Source: an uncultured Nitrosotalea sp.
GTDB taxonomy: Archaea > Thermoproteota > Nitrososphaeria > Nitrososphaerales > Nitrosopumilaceae
DNA length: 13,111 nt
Direction of reading: 5' to 3'
NCBI GenBank assembly: GCA_946478655.1
Contig: CAMLDG010000002.1
Span: forward strand, 1-13,111
In this document: in pieces, positions 1 through 6,792 of the stretch
Position numbering within the stretch: position 1 is the first letter of the stretch
Layout of the letters: each line of letters begins with the position of its first letter
The notes under the pieces: model-generated
What the model was told of the DNA's origin: nothing
The model's database searches: none
The model's input: the letters and a program-made list of their open reading frames with translations, nothing else
Program-made: the position numbers and the translations under genes

Positions 1-1
1 G

Positions 2-160
2 TTAGAGGCTCCCAATGGTACAGACATAGAACAGACCCAAGCCACTCCCCAACCCAAGAAAGATGCATCACTTGAGCTTCTCAGAGTCAGACTTGCAGAA
101 GGACAGATATCAATAGAGGAGTTTCGAGTGCTCAAAAAAGCCCTAACAGAGGAAGAATAA
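2..160 (+). CDS. C-terminal fragment of a SHOCT-domain protein
   Basis: Reading from base 2 gives 52 residues up to a TAA, with the 5' part outside the window. The first half is a Pro/Gln/Thr-rich linker. The last 30 residues (LELLRVRLAEGQISIEEF and following, ending in LKKALTEEE) match the SHOCT pattern: a short amphipathic helix, a G-x-I-s/t-x-E-E-F turn, then a second helix. SHOCT domains are short C-terminal modules, often at the end of membrane or secreted bacterial and archaeal proteins, and are thought to mediate oligomerisation or interaction. The function of the full protein cannot be read from this piece. It ends 147 nt before the tubulin-like gene on the same strand, too far to assume one transcript. 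Confidence 0.72.
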   Translation, partial: LEAPNGTDIEQTQATPQPKKDASLELLRVRLAEGQISIEEFRVLKKALTEEE

Positions 161-239
161 ATCATTCTTAAATCTTAAATTCAAAAAGACATGCACAGTA
201 ACAGGATTGAAACTTCAACAACATGTCTACAAGTATCAA

Positions 240-252
240 GTACAGACTGTAC
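240..252. promoter_or_regulatory. 13-bp perfect palindrome upstream of the tubulin-like gene
   Basis: GTACAG-A-CTGTAC is a perfect inverted repeat around a central A. It lies about 20-30 nt upstream of the candidate TATA elements and 55 nt before the TTG start of the tubulin-like gene. Its size and place suit a dimeric regulator binding just above the TATA/BRE. No second copy was noticed in the window, so an operator role is inference only. Confidence 0.3.
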
Positions 253-269
253 AAACTTGCACTATACCC

Positions 270-288
270 TTAAAGAGACAAGTTAAGG
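270..288 (+). promoter_or_regulatory. Candidate TATA region for the tubulin-like gene
   Basis: Two AT-rich elements are possible: CTTAAAGA (270-277), centred about 34 nt before the TTG, and GTTAAGG (282-288), centred about 23 nt before it. Neither sits at the 26-28 nt spacing seen for most genes here. The promoter is therefore less certain than the others, and a short leader is possible. Confidence 0.3.
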
Positions 289-307
289 TTTCAGATAGTG
301 ATTAGAA

Positions 308-1696
308 TTGTCAAAGTTTGCCCCATTACCACCAGCGCCAGTTATCATGACATGTTTTGGCCATTGTGGCATTGGTCTTGGCGCTGAAACATACAGAAGA
401 CTATTGATTGATGTCGGGGCAGACCCTCTAAAGCCAACATTGAAGGGAGAAAAAGATGAATCTCGTATACTCAAAAGATATGGAAGTACCATCTTACGAT
501 TTCCAAATGCTTATGGAGGCAGTGAAATTCCGCTCATTCCAAGAGCCCTCTTAATTGATCTTGATCCAAGAGCTGCCAATTTAATATTACAATCATACCC
601 AGACTTGTTTGCATTAAGAGACAAGCATGTAATTTCAGGTGCAGGAGGTGCTGCAAGAAACTGGGCAGAAGGCCGTACAAGATTCATCAAAGAAGTCAGT
701 ACAAAGTATGACATGCAAAAACAACTTGCAAGTTTATCTCCGGAACCAGTAAGAGGGTTTACAGTTCCATTTGCAATGGGAGGAGGTACAGGTGCTTCAT
801 TTGCAAGTGCCTTTATGCAATATATCAAAAAGGACACAAAAGAGCATGCAACAATTGCATCATTTGGATTATTACCAGAATTTGGATGGGATCCAGTAAT
901 TCTAGAGGCATCAGCCATCAACATAGTGATGAACCTAGAACACCAGATAAAATACAGTGACTGTTCAATTCTATTTTCTAACAAGCGATTAAGAGAACTT
1001 GCACAAAGACATGAAAAGAAACTAGACAAAATGTCTTCAATCATAGATGACCTTCCAAAAGAACACGAAGTAGGCTGGAAGGATTACCGTGGAATGAATC
1101 TGATTGCAGCAAATGCAATGTCTATGTTTACTGCATCTTTTGCAAGAGAGACAGAATGGGATATGTCAAACTATAGAACATGGCTTGCAACAAAGAGACC
1201 AAGATTTGCAATTCCGTGGGTAATTCCGATTGTTCCAGAAGAGAGACAATGGAGCTCAGACTTGATGACAAGTACTAAACACAATACCATGGAGGGAATC
1301 GTAGAACACATCAACAAGAAAGAAGATGGAGTATTGTTTGATATTGACGAAGCTGATATCAGGGATAAGGGAGGTCCAAAAGATTCCTGTTGTGCACTTG
1401 TCAAAGTGAAAGGAGACTTTGAAGCAAAGGAAAGAGACATTCTAAAGAACATGATAAAGGACAGATTCCACATTGAAGAATCAAGAATGATATTCATCAA
1501 GATTCCAATATTAGAGACAGAGCAAGCTAATGTCACAATACTTGTCAATACAAAGGCAATCGGACCAAAAATATTAGAGATTGCAAGCGAAGCAGAAGCT
1601 TCATGGGATGCATTCAAAGACGAATATGGCAAGTGGGGATTGTCCACTGAAGAATTCAAGGCAAGCCTTATGGACGTAGTCCATGAGTTTAGCTAG
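308..1696 (+). CDS. Tubulin-superfamily GTPase, artubulin-like
   Basis: A 462-residue cytoskeletal GTPase of the tubulin/FtsZ fold, closer to tubulin than to typical FtsZ. In order: phosphate loop GHCGIGLGAE (18-27); PRALLIDLDP (78-87), like tubulin PRAVLVDLEP; GAGGAARNWAEG (111-122), like tubulin GAGNNWAKG; glycine loop GGGTGAS (158-164); and the guanine-contact residues N225 (SNKRL), Y260 and N264, spaced like tubulin N206, Y224 and N228. About 17 extra charged residues lie between N225 and Y260. The T7 loop (about 283-290, EWDMSNYR) lacks the canonical N-x-D-x-x-E/D, so GTP hydrolysis may be weak or absent. Tubulins and FtsZ hydrolyse GTP by donating T7 to the next subunit. The TTG start is preferred because the next Met (residue 14) would cut into the first beta strand. 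The downstream coiled-coil gene is 2 nt away. The alternative label is the divergent thaumarchaeal FtsZ. The superfamily call is firm; the exact subgroup is not. Confidence 0.85.
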   Translation: MSKFAPLPPAPVIMTCFGHCGIGLGAETYRRLLIDVGADPLKPTLKGEKDESRILKRYGSTILRFPNAYGGSEIPLIPRALLIDLDPRAANLILQSYPDLFALRDKHVISGAGGAARNWAEGRTRFIKEVSTKYDMQKQLASLSPEPVRGFTVPFAMGGGTGASFASAFMQYIKKDTKEHATIASFGLLPEFGWDPVILEASAINIVMNLEHQIKYSDCSILFSNKRLRELAQRHEKKLDKMSSIIDDLPKEHEVGWKDYRGMNLIAANAMSMFTASFARETEWDMSNYRTWLATKRPRFAIPWVIPIVPEERQWSSDLMTSTKHNTMEGIVEHINKKEDGVLFDIDEADIRDKGGPKDSCCALVKVKGDFEAKERDILKNMIKDRFHIEESRMIFIKIPILETEQANVTILVNTKAIGPKILEIASEAEASWDAFKDEYGKWGLSTEEFKASLMDVVHEFS

Positions 1697-1698
1697 AA

Positions 1699-2244
1699 AT
1701 GTCTGACTTTGCCTTTCTAGAGCAGGTTGCAAGTCGCATTAGAGAAAATAGAACCCAGCTAAAGGATACTGAAGATGAGCTTGCAACAGTAAATTTTAGA
1801 ATCCATGAAATTCCACTCAAGAGTCCAACCGAGTCCACGTTTGCAAAAATGATAGGACAGGACTACTATGATGCTTCAACAGATTTGGAAAAGGCAAGAG
1901 AGAAGCTCATCGCACAAAAAGAGGATCTTAGTACAAAGGTAAGAGAAGACATTGCATCATTTATAACAGAATTTACTTCCCCCGAACTTGTCATACCGCT
2001 AGAGCCAAACCCAAAGATTGCAGATGGAAACACAGTATTTCACTATAAAAATAACACCACATTTAACAACATACTTGCAATACTAAGCGAACTTTTAGGA
2101 CTCTCCCCACCAATACTTGTCAAGGATGTAATGTTTTCAGCATCAGAGATAACAATCAAAGTGGCAGACGAATATGAAGCCAAACAAAAATTCCTAAGCA
2201 GCATAAGCGAAGTCCAAAAGACACTATCAATTAAAAGGAAATAG
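1699..2244 (+). CDS. Coiled-coil protein encoded with the tubulin-like GTPase
   Basis: A 181-residue soluble protein that I do not recognise. Residues about 5-38 and 55-90 are charged heptad-like helices with no signal peptide or membrane segment. Residues about 110-180 form a mixed alpha/beta C-terminal region with hydrophobic helix NNILAILSELLGL (123-135) and strand-like ITIKVADEY (151-159). It starts with ATG 2 nt after the stop of the tubulin-like gene, without a visible Shine-Dalgarno sequence, so translational coupling is likely. This placement suggests a partner, adaptor or regulator of the GTPase filament, by analogy with filament-associated proteins encoded beside FtsZ, MreB or TubZ. 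That role is inferred from position only. Confidence 0.75.
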   Translation: MSDFAFLEQVASRIRENRTQLKDTEDELATVNFRIHEIPLKSPTESTFAKMIGQDYYDASTDLEKAREKLIAQKEDLSTKVREDIASFITEFTSPELVIPLEPNPKIADGNTVFHYKNNTTFNNILAILSELLGLSPPILVKDVMFSASEITIKVADEYEAKQKFLSSISEVQKTLSIKRK

Positions 2245-2246
2245 CC

Positions 2247-2272
2247 CCCCAAGATTCCTGCATTCTTGCGGG
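2247..2272 (+). terminator. GC-rich hairpin after the tubulin-like operon
   Basis: CCCCAAGA and TCTTGCGGG pair around a 9-nt loop, with one bulged base, directly after the stop of the coiled-coil gene. Only a short T stretch follows. Archaeal termination relies mainly on T-tracts, so this may instead be an mRNA 3' end stabiliser. Confidence 0.45.
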
Positions 2273-2278
2273 TTTACG

Positions 2279-2290
2279 TATAAGATATAA
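2279..2290 (+). promoter_or_regulatory. TATA box for the Vgb-like gene
   Basis: TATAAGATATAA; the ATATAA half is centred about 27 nt before the GTG start, which predicts a leaderless mRNA and supports that start. Confidence 0.55.
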
Positions 2291-2314
2291 CAAGGTAAAA
2301 ACAGCCAAGATTTT

Positions 2315-3862
2315 GTGAACAAGAACACTAAAAAACTTCTTGCATTATCATTTATGGCAATTTTCATCGTTTCTACCGTCAGTGTAGCATTTCTAGGAGG
2401 CGGACGAGTTACACCTCCTGCTGATAAAACTTCAGATACAACAATCACTGGAACACCTGCAGACAATTACAAGGACAAAGATAGGCCAACATTTTGTGGA
2501 ACAAATCAGACCGAGTCAACCAAGTACATAACAGAATTCAAAATACCTACAATCTGTACCCAACCACTTGCAATCATGGTAGACCAGTCAGGTAGTGTTT
2601 GGTTTACAGAATCAAACACAGGAAATCTAGGTAAGTTTGACTTGTCTTCAAAATCATTCCAGGAATTTACTAATCAACAATGGCAAAAGGGAGAAAAATC
2701 CATGATGTGGGGTCTTGCCAATTCTCAAGACGGAAATATTTGGATAACAGACTCGCAACATAATTTAATTTGGAAATTCAATCCATCAGACAAGAGCTAT
2801 CAAAGATTTGTTTTTCCCAAGAGTAATACACAAGATGGGTCTTTCCCTCAGATGCTCCTAATAGATGGTAAGAGTGCATACATCAATGACTTTACTGGAA
2901 GAAAAATTGGAGTGTTTAGCACAGACCACACAGGTCAAGACCTTGGTGTGTCAAGTATTCCATCTCCTGGAGATCACAACTTTACAAGCGCCATGGTCAA
3001 AGATACTTCAGGAAAATTGTGGTATACAGTTTGGAAGTATCAACAGGGAGGAGATCTTGTAAGTTATGACAAAAAGACAGGCAACTACACACAGTACATC
3101 CTACCTCAAGACATTCAGGCACCAAATGGAATAACAATTGATTCCTCAGGAAAATTATGGATAATGGATACTGCAAGTAGTTACTTTTTCGATTTTGATC
3201 CTGCAAGTAATAAATTCACAAAACACATCACATCCCCACCGCCTTTGTCCTCATATGGCAATGCATCAGGGCTTATCAAGACACCAATATCAAGACCATA
3301 TTGGGCTCACTTTGATGATAATGGAAGACTGTGGTTTAATGAACAAGTTGCAAACAGTCTAGGTGCATATGATCCATCTACACAATCACTTGTAGAATAT
3401 CTTGTGCCATCCAAAAATCCCAACTGGTCGGACTGTGGAACATTATCAGACTGTGGAGTAGCTCAAGTGTTGGACTTTACCGTTGACCACAACAAGGTCT
3501 GGTTTACAGAATGGGTTGAAAACAACATAGGCGTTTTAGATTCTAGCGTTCCGCTACCAATCAATGTAACAACAGATCCTTCAATTGTCATACACCATGG
3601 ACAAAATGCGACAGTTTCACTAAACATTATTCCACAAGAGAGTCTAGACTCACCGGTATCAATAATCACATCAAATACCGCAGGACCACAAACAGTTTCA
3701 ATTACACCACAACAGACCACTGTTACAGTTGACAAGCCGCAGACTGTCAAGTTAACAATATCCGCAGATAACTTTGCCATGCCAGGAACTTATCAGATCT
3801 TGCTTAGTGCAAGATACCACGATATTACAGTATCAAAATATGTCAATATCACACTAGAGTAA
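2315..3862 (+). CDS. Secreted Vgb-like seven-bladed beta-propeller protein with Ig-like tail
   Basis: A 515-residue exported protein. Residues 1-28 are a signal peptide or N-terminal anchor (KK followed by a hydrophobic run to AFLGGG). Residues about 70-412 hold seven propeller repeats whose inner strands read WFTES (96), WITDS (143), AYIND (188), LWYTV (235), LWIMD (281), LWFNE (339) and VWFTE (396). This is the pattern of virginiamycin B (streptogramin) lyase-like and SMP-30-like propellers. Residues about 415-515 look like an Ig-type beta sandwich. Four Cys (61, 81, 374, 380) could form extracellular disulfides. The catalytic residues of true Vgb could not be verified, so lyase activity should not be assumed; such propellers in archaea are more often of unknown surface role. 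The gene starts at GTG behind its own TATA box and is followed 3 nt later by truD. Confidence 0.78.
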   Translation: MNKNTKKLLALSFMAIFIVSTVSVAFLGGGRVTPPADKTSDTTITGTPADNYKDKDRPTFCGTNQTESTKYITEFKIPTICTQPLAIMVDQSGSVWFTESNTGNLGKFDLSSKSFQEFTNQQWQKGEKSMMWGLANSQDGNIWITDSQHNLIWKFNPSDKSYQRFVFPKSNTQDGSFPQMLLIDGKSAYINDFTGRKIGVFSTDHTGQDLGVSSIPSPGDHNFTSAMVKDTSGKLWYTVWKYQQGGDLVSYDKKTGNYTQYILPQDIQAPNGITIDSSGKLWIMDTASSYFFDFDPASNKFTKHITSPPPLSSYGNASGLIKTPISRPYWAHFDDNGRLWFNEQVANSLGAYDPSTQSLVEYLVPSKNPNWSDCGTLSDCGVAQVLDFTVDHNKVWFTEWVENNIGVLDSSVPLPINVTTDPSIVIHHGQNATVSLNIIPQESLDSPVSIITSNTAGPQTVSITPQQTTVTVDKPQTVKLTISADNFAMPGTYQILLSARYHDITVSKYVNITLE

Positions 3863-3865
3863 GAA

Positions 3866-5065
3866 GTGGTCCCTAGCCTAGACAAACTGATTGGAATTTT
3901 CATCTATTGTACCAAGACAGAAGGTACGGGAGGCAAGATCAAGTCATCACCAGAACAGTTTTTTGTCTCAGAGATATTGCGAGGCAAGTCACTTGACAAG
4001 ATCTCATCTTCTGGAAGTTATACAGTATACAAATTAAAAAAACACGGCATTGATACAAATCATGCATTATCAGACATTTTCACAAAATATGGTCTAAGAC
4101 TCAAGGCATTAGGTCTCAAGGATGCAAATGCCACTACAGAACAATACGTATGTGATATGACAACAGGCAGGTCTACTGATACCCTAGTTACAAACAGGTA
4201 TACGCTTGAAAAGATTGGTCTTGTTCAAAAACCCCTGACAAAAAAAGACATGGTTGGAAACCATTTCAAGATCAAAGTGGAAGATGCAGATTTTTCCAAA
4301 GTCTCCCAGTTTACAGATCATGATAAGATTCTGAATTTTTTTGGATACCAGAGATTTGGAAGCAGACGTCCAGTGTCGCACTTGATAGGAAAGGCCATTT
4401 TACAGAAAAATTTTGATCATGCAGTAGAGACCCTACTTTCTTTTACTTCAGAACATGACTTGCCACATAACAACAAGATACGAGAAATGCTCAAGGACAA
4501 GTCAAATTATGCCAAGATCTTTGACCAGGTTCCTCCTCAGATGGACATTGAAAAAATAGTATTAAATGAAATGATAGACCATGGAGACGCACTAAGAGCA
4601 TTGCGAGCCATACCAATACAATTACGAAGATTTTTCGTCGAAGCTTTCCAGTCGTTTGTATACAATCAAACAATATCTAGAGCATTTGAGTTTGGAGAAG
4701 ACCTTATACAACCACAACAAGGAGATGTCTGTTTTGATAAAGATGACATATTAGGTAGATATCAGAATGACCCCATGCAAAGACTAGCAATTCCACTTGT
4801 AGGATATTCGTATTCAAAAAAGAATCGATTTGACAGTTTCATTTCTCAAATACTTGTAGAACAGCAGATAACACCAAAGGAATTTTTTGTAAAAGAGATG
4901 CAGGAAGCAAGTGAAGAGGGCGGGTTCAGACAGGCTACAATATCATGCAGTGACTTTGCAATCAAGGAACCGTATGTAGAATTTACACTCTCAAGAGGGT
5001 CATATGCTACCATATTATTACGAGAGATAATCAAGCCAGCAGACCCAGTTGCTGCAGGATTTTAA
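3866..5065 (+). CDS. truD: tRNA pseudouridine(13) synthase TruD
   Basis: A 399-residue enzyme that isomerises U13 of tRNA to pseudouridine in the cytosol. Family marks: the N-terminus VPSLDKLIGI plus TKTEGTGGKIK, typical of archaeal TruD; the catalytic segment ALGLKDANATTEQ (81-93), with D86 as the expected nucleophilic aspartate; NFFGYQRFG (about 157-165), matching the N-[YF]-F-G-x-Q-R-F-G motif; and the insertion-domain region LRRFFVEAFQSFVYNQ (about 252-267). Length fits archaeal members. It starts with GTG, 3 nt after the stop of the secreted propeller gene, with no separate promoter visible, so the two are probably co-transcribed although no functional link is apparent. It ends before a 114-nt gap that carries the next gene's promoter. 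Confidence 0.95.
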   Translation: MVPSLDKLIGIFIYCTKTEGTGGKIKSSPEQFFVSEILRGKSLDKISSSGSYTVYKLKKHGIDTNHALSDIFTKYGLRLKALGLKDANATTEQYVCDMTTGRSTDTLVTNRYTLEKIGLVQKPLTKKDMVGNHFKIKVEDADFSKVSQFTDHDKILNFFGYQRFGSRRPVSHLIGKAILQKNFDHAVETLLSFTSEHDLPHNNKIREMLKDKSNYAKIFDQVPPQMDIEKIVLNEMIDHGDALRALRAIPIQLRRFFVEAFQSFVYNQTISRAFEFGEDLIQPQQGDVCFDKDDILGRYQNDPMQRLAIPLVGYSYSKKNRFDSFISQILVEQQITPKEFFVKEMQEASEEGGFRQATISCSDFAIKEPYVEFTLSRGSYATILLREIIKPADPVAAGF

Positions 5066-5149
5066 TGTACGTCAGAGAACATGTAAAATCAAACATATGG
5101 TAGATTCTAATTTAGAACTAACATTCTTACTAACAAATTACACCTAAGT

Positions 5150-5157
5150 CTTATTAG
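5150..5157 (+). promoter_or_regulatory. TATA-like element for the 355-residue secreted protein gene
   Basis: CTTATTAG is centred about 26 nt before the TTG start at 5180, the spacing of a leaderless archaeal transcript. This supports the TTG choice. Confidence 0.4.
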
Positions 5158-5179
5158 TTTAGTTCGAGCAGTTTCATAA

Positions 5180-6247
5180 TTGAAAAACACACTGATTCTA
5201 TTGATAGGACTTGGGGCCATCCCATTGTGCAATCTAGCATGGGCAACTACAGATCTGAGTACACTCGGAAGTCCATATGTCACAATATCTCCAGACTCTG
5301 GACCCCCCGGAACCAAGATAACAATTACAGTATCACACATTCCAGACATTTCAAAAACAAATTACCCATATCCTGATCTTGATATCTATCTACCATTTTC
5401 AGAACCCTTTGGTACTACCCTTAAAAGTCAATGCGGAGGACAGGATTGTTTTCCAATCTATACACATAATGATGCATTAAGTCAGGATTTTGCAGACAGG
5501 GTCATCACATTTACATTGCCCAGCACAAACAATCCAAAACCTGTCTTTCTGAACGGTTTTGAGAATTCGGTGTGTGATGTAACAGTAAATGGCAAGGTAA
5601 TGGAAAGATTTTCTACTTTATGTAACACAAAAGATGAACCACAGGGCATTTATCAAATCAAGCTTGCATGGATACTTGAAAGTGATTCTGAACAGACCTA
5701 TACTACAAAGATAATTCCTTTTGTAGTAACATCTGGAATATCCCCCTCTCAAAGTCCTATTGCTGATAATGGTAATACCATCATAAAGGAATATCAAAAT
5801 GGAACAATTAGTCAATCTCAATTTTATACTGAACTCAAGTCTAGAGGCTGGAATGATGAGCAGATAAGACAGGCTCTTGCAGTAATAGGAAAACTGCCAC
5901 ACCAGATGGGCATAGTAGGACCAGACTCCAAGTTATCAATATACCAGACAAACTCTACAAACAATACAAATACCATACAAAAAAATGTCACAGTCTCAGT
6001 GATTCCACAACCAGAGATCAAGCAAAATATCAATGTCACAAATATCAAAGAAGAAAATAATACTTCATCTCCAGTTCAACAAAACTCTACAACTAAATCC
6101 ACACAGTACAACTCCATACCCGTGCCTACTCAAAGTGATTCCATTTGGAATAACATCATAATTGGATTATCAATCTTAGCTGCTGCAATAATGGCAGGTG
6201 TAATCATATTTGTAAAAACGTACAGGAGTAAAGGAAATGCCCGATAA
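5180..6247 (+). CDS. Secreted, C-terminally anchored protein of unknown function
   Basis: 355 residues. A signal peptide covers about 1-22, with probable cleavage after AWA. An Ig/IPT-like strand segment follows (about 32-55, YVTISPDSGPPGTKITITV), within a beta-rich ectodomain to about 185 containing several Cys. A short helical module (about 200-240, IIKEYQNGTISQSQFYTEL followed by GWNDEQIRQAL) resembles small two-helix interaction modules. Then comes an Asn/Thr/Ser/Gln-rich linker (about 252-322) with many N-x-S/T sequons, a membrane helix (about 325-346) and a basic tail (KTYRSKGNAR). The topology suggests a cell-surface protein whose ectodomain is held away from the membrane by a glycosylated stalk. 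It starts at TTG. A short T5 run at 6314-6318 could end the transcript. I recognise no enzyme signature. Confidence 0.72.
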   Translation: MKNTLILLIGLGAIPLCNLAWATTDLSTLGSPYVTISPDSGPPGTKITITVSHIPDISKTNYPYPDLDIYLPFSEPFGTTLKSQCGGQDCFPIYTHNDALSQDFADRVITFTLPSTNNPKPVFLNGFENSVCDVTVNGKVMERFSTLCNTKDEPQGIYQIKLAWILESDSEQTYTTKIIPFVVTSGISPSQSPIADNGNTIIKEYQNGTISQSQFYTELKSRGWNDEQIRQALAVIGKLPHQMGIVGPDSKLSIYQTNSTNNTNTIQKNVTVSVIPQPEIKQNINVTNIKEENNTSSPVQQNSTTKSTQYNSIPVPTQSDSIWNNIIIGLSILAAAIMAGVIIFVKTYRSKGNAR

Positions 6248-6339
6248 GTTATGCAAAACATCGTAGGATCTCATCAAGTGGTCTGCATGTTCAGGATTCA
6301 GAAAATATTATACTTTTTGAGTTTGAATATCTTTTGAAA

Positions 6340-6699
6340 TTATAGGTTATCCCCAAAATTTCTTGTGTGTGTATCAACTTCATCTTGTGGAGATGTAGAT
6401 TTGTCTTCATGTTTGTGTTCGCTTTTGTGAATACGTCCCTCCATCTTTTTCTCATGTTCTTTTCGAGAGTGGTGGAGTCTATCGGTTTCATGGATAAACT
6501 CTTTTCCACAATTATCACACTTGACAATATCATGATGATGATCATGACGTGCATGTTTTATCAAATCATCATAGACTGTAAATTTGACACTACATTGATC
6601 ACATTTGAATTTCTTTTTAAAAAGATCCAATGACAACAGAAAATGGTCACAGTGTATTAAAACTGTCGCATAAAACCATTTATTTTTATTTTTCATCAT
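6340..6699 (-). CDS. Two-finger C2H2 zinc-finger protein
   Basis: Up to 119 residues. Two C2H2 fingers are visible, each CX2CX12HX4H: C33/C36/H49/H54 and C61/C64/H77/H82. The tail after residue 85 is His/Glu/Lys-rich and charged. Small C2H2 proteins occur in archaea as putative DNA-, RNA- or protein-binding factors, but the target here is unknown. The start is uncertain. The ATG at 6699 adds a 25-residue N-terminus unlike a finger domain. An in-frame TTG at 6630 (or 6636) begins just before FKKKFKCDQC and has a TATTAAAA element at 6655-6662 with leaderless spacing, so the shorter 97- or 99-residue form is plausible. It faces away from the thioredoxin/NHL gene and converges with the secreted-protein gene. 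Confidence 0.7.
   Translation of the reverse strand: MMKNKNKWFYATVLIHCDHFLLSLDLFKKKFKCDQCSVKFTVYDDLIKHARHDHHHDIVKCDNCGKEFIHETDRLHHSRKEHEKKMEGRIHKSEHKHEDKSTSPQDEVDTHTRNFGDNL
6655..6662 (-). promoter_or_regulatory. TATA-like element inside the longest form of the C2H2 gene
   Basis: On the reverse strand this reads TTTTAATA. It is centred about 28 nt before the in-frame TTG at 6630 and about 22 nt before the one at 6636, matching the leaderless spacing of the neighbours. It argues for a shorter C2H2 protein than the ATG-initiated form. Confidence 0.35.
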
Positions 6700-6761
6700 A
6701 TTTTATTACAAATCCAATGCACACATCTTATTTCATGCTACAACAAATACAATTGAAGAGC

Positions 6762-6770
6762 TATTAAATA
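6762..6770 (+). promoter_or_regulatory. TATA box for the thioredoxin/NHL gene
   Basis: TATTAAATA is centred 27 nt before the ATG at 6793, predicting a leaderless mRNA. Confidence 0.6.
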
Positions 6771-6792
6771 ATCAAGACCTCAAATCAATATT

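Noticed and set aside
189..227. GACATG...CATGTC inverted repeat in the first intergenic region
   Set aside because: The six-base arms are about 27 nt apart and AT-rich. This is within chance expectation, and the 13-bp palindrome at 240-252 is the better candidate.
511..1044. Reverse-strand 177-codon open frame inside the tubulin-like gene
   Set aside because: It is antisense to a gene with clear family motifs, and its product is Ser/Leu/Asn-rich with no domain pattern. It is a shadow of the sense codon usage.
2315..3862. Streptogramin (antibiotic) resistance lyase
   Set aside because: The propeller fold resembles Vgb, but the protein is exported and carries an extra Ig-like domain. The Vgb catalytic His/Glu set could not be verified, so a resistance function is unsupported.
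5158..5175. Possible tRNA T-arm (GTTCGAG) upstream of the secreted-protein gene
   Set aside because: No acceptor stem, D-arm or anticodon arm can be formed around it, and it sits between a TATA-like element and a start codon.
6367..6633. Forward 88-codon open frame opposite the C2H2 gene
   Set aside because: The product is Phe/Met/Ile-rich, which simply mirrors the His/Lys/Glu-rich reverse coding. The reverse strand carries two complete zinc fingers.
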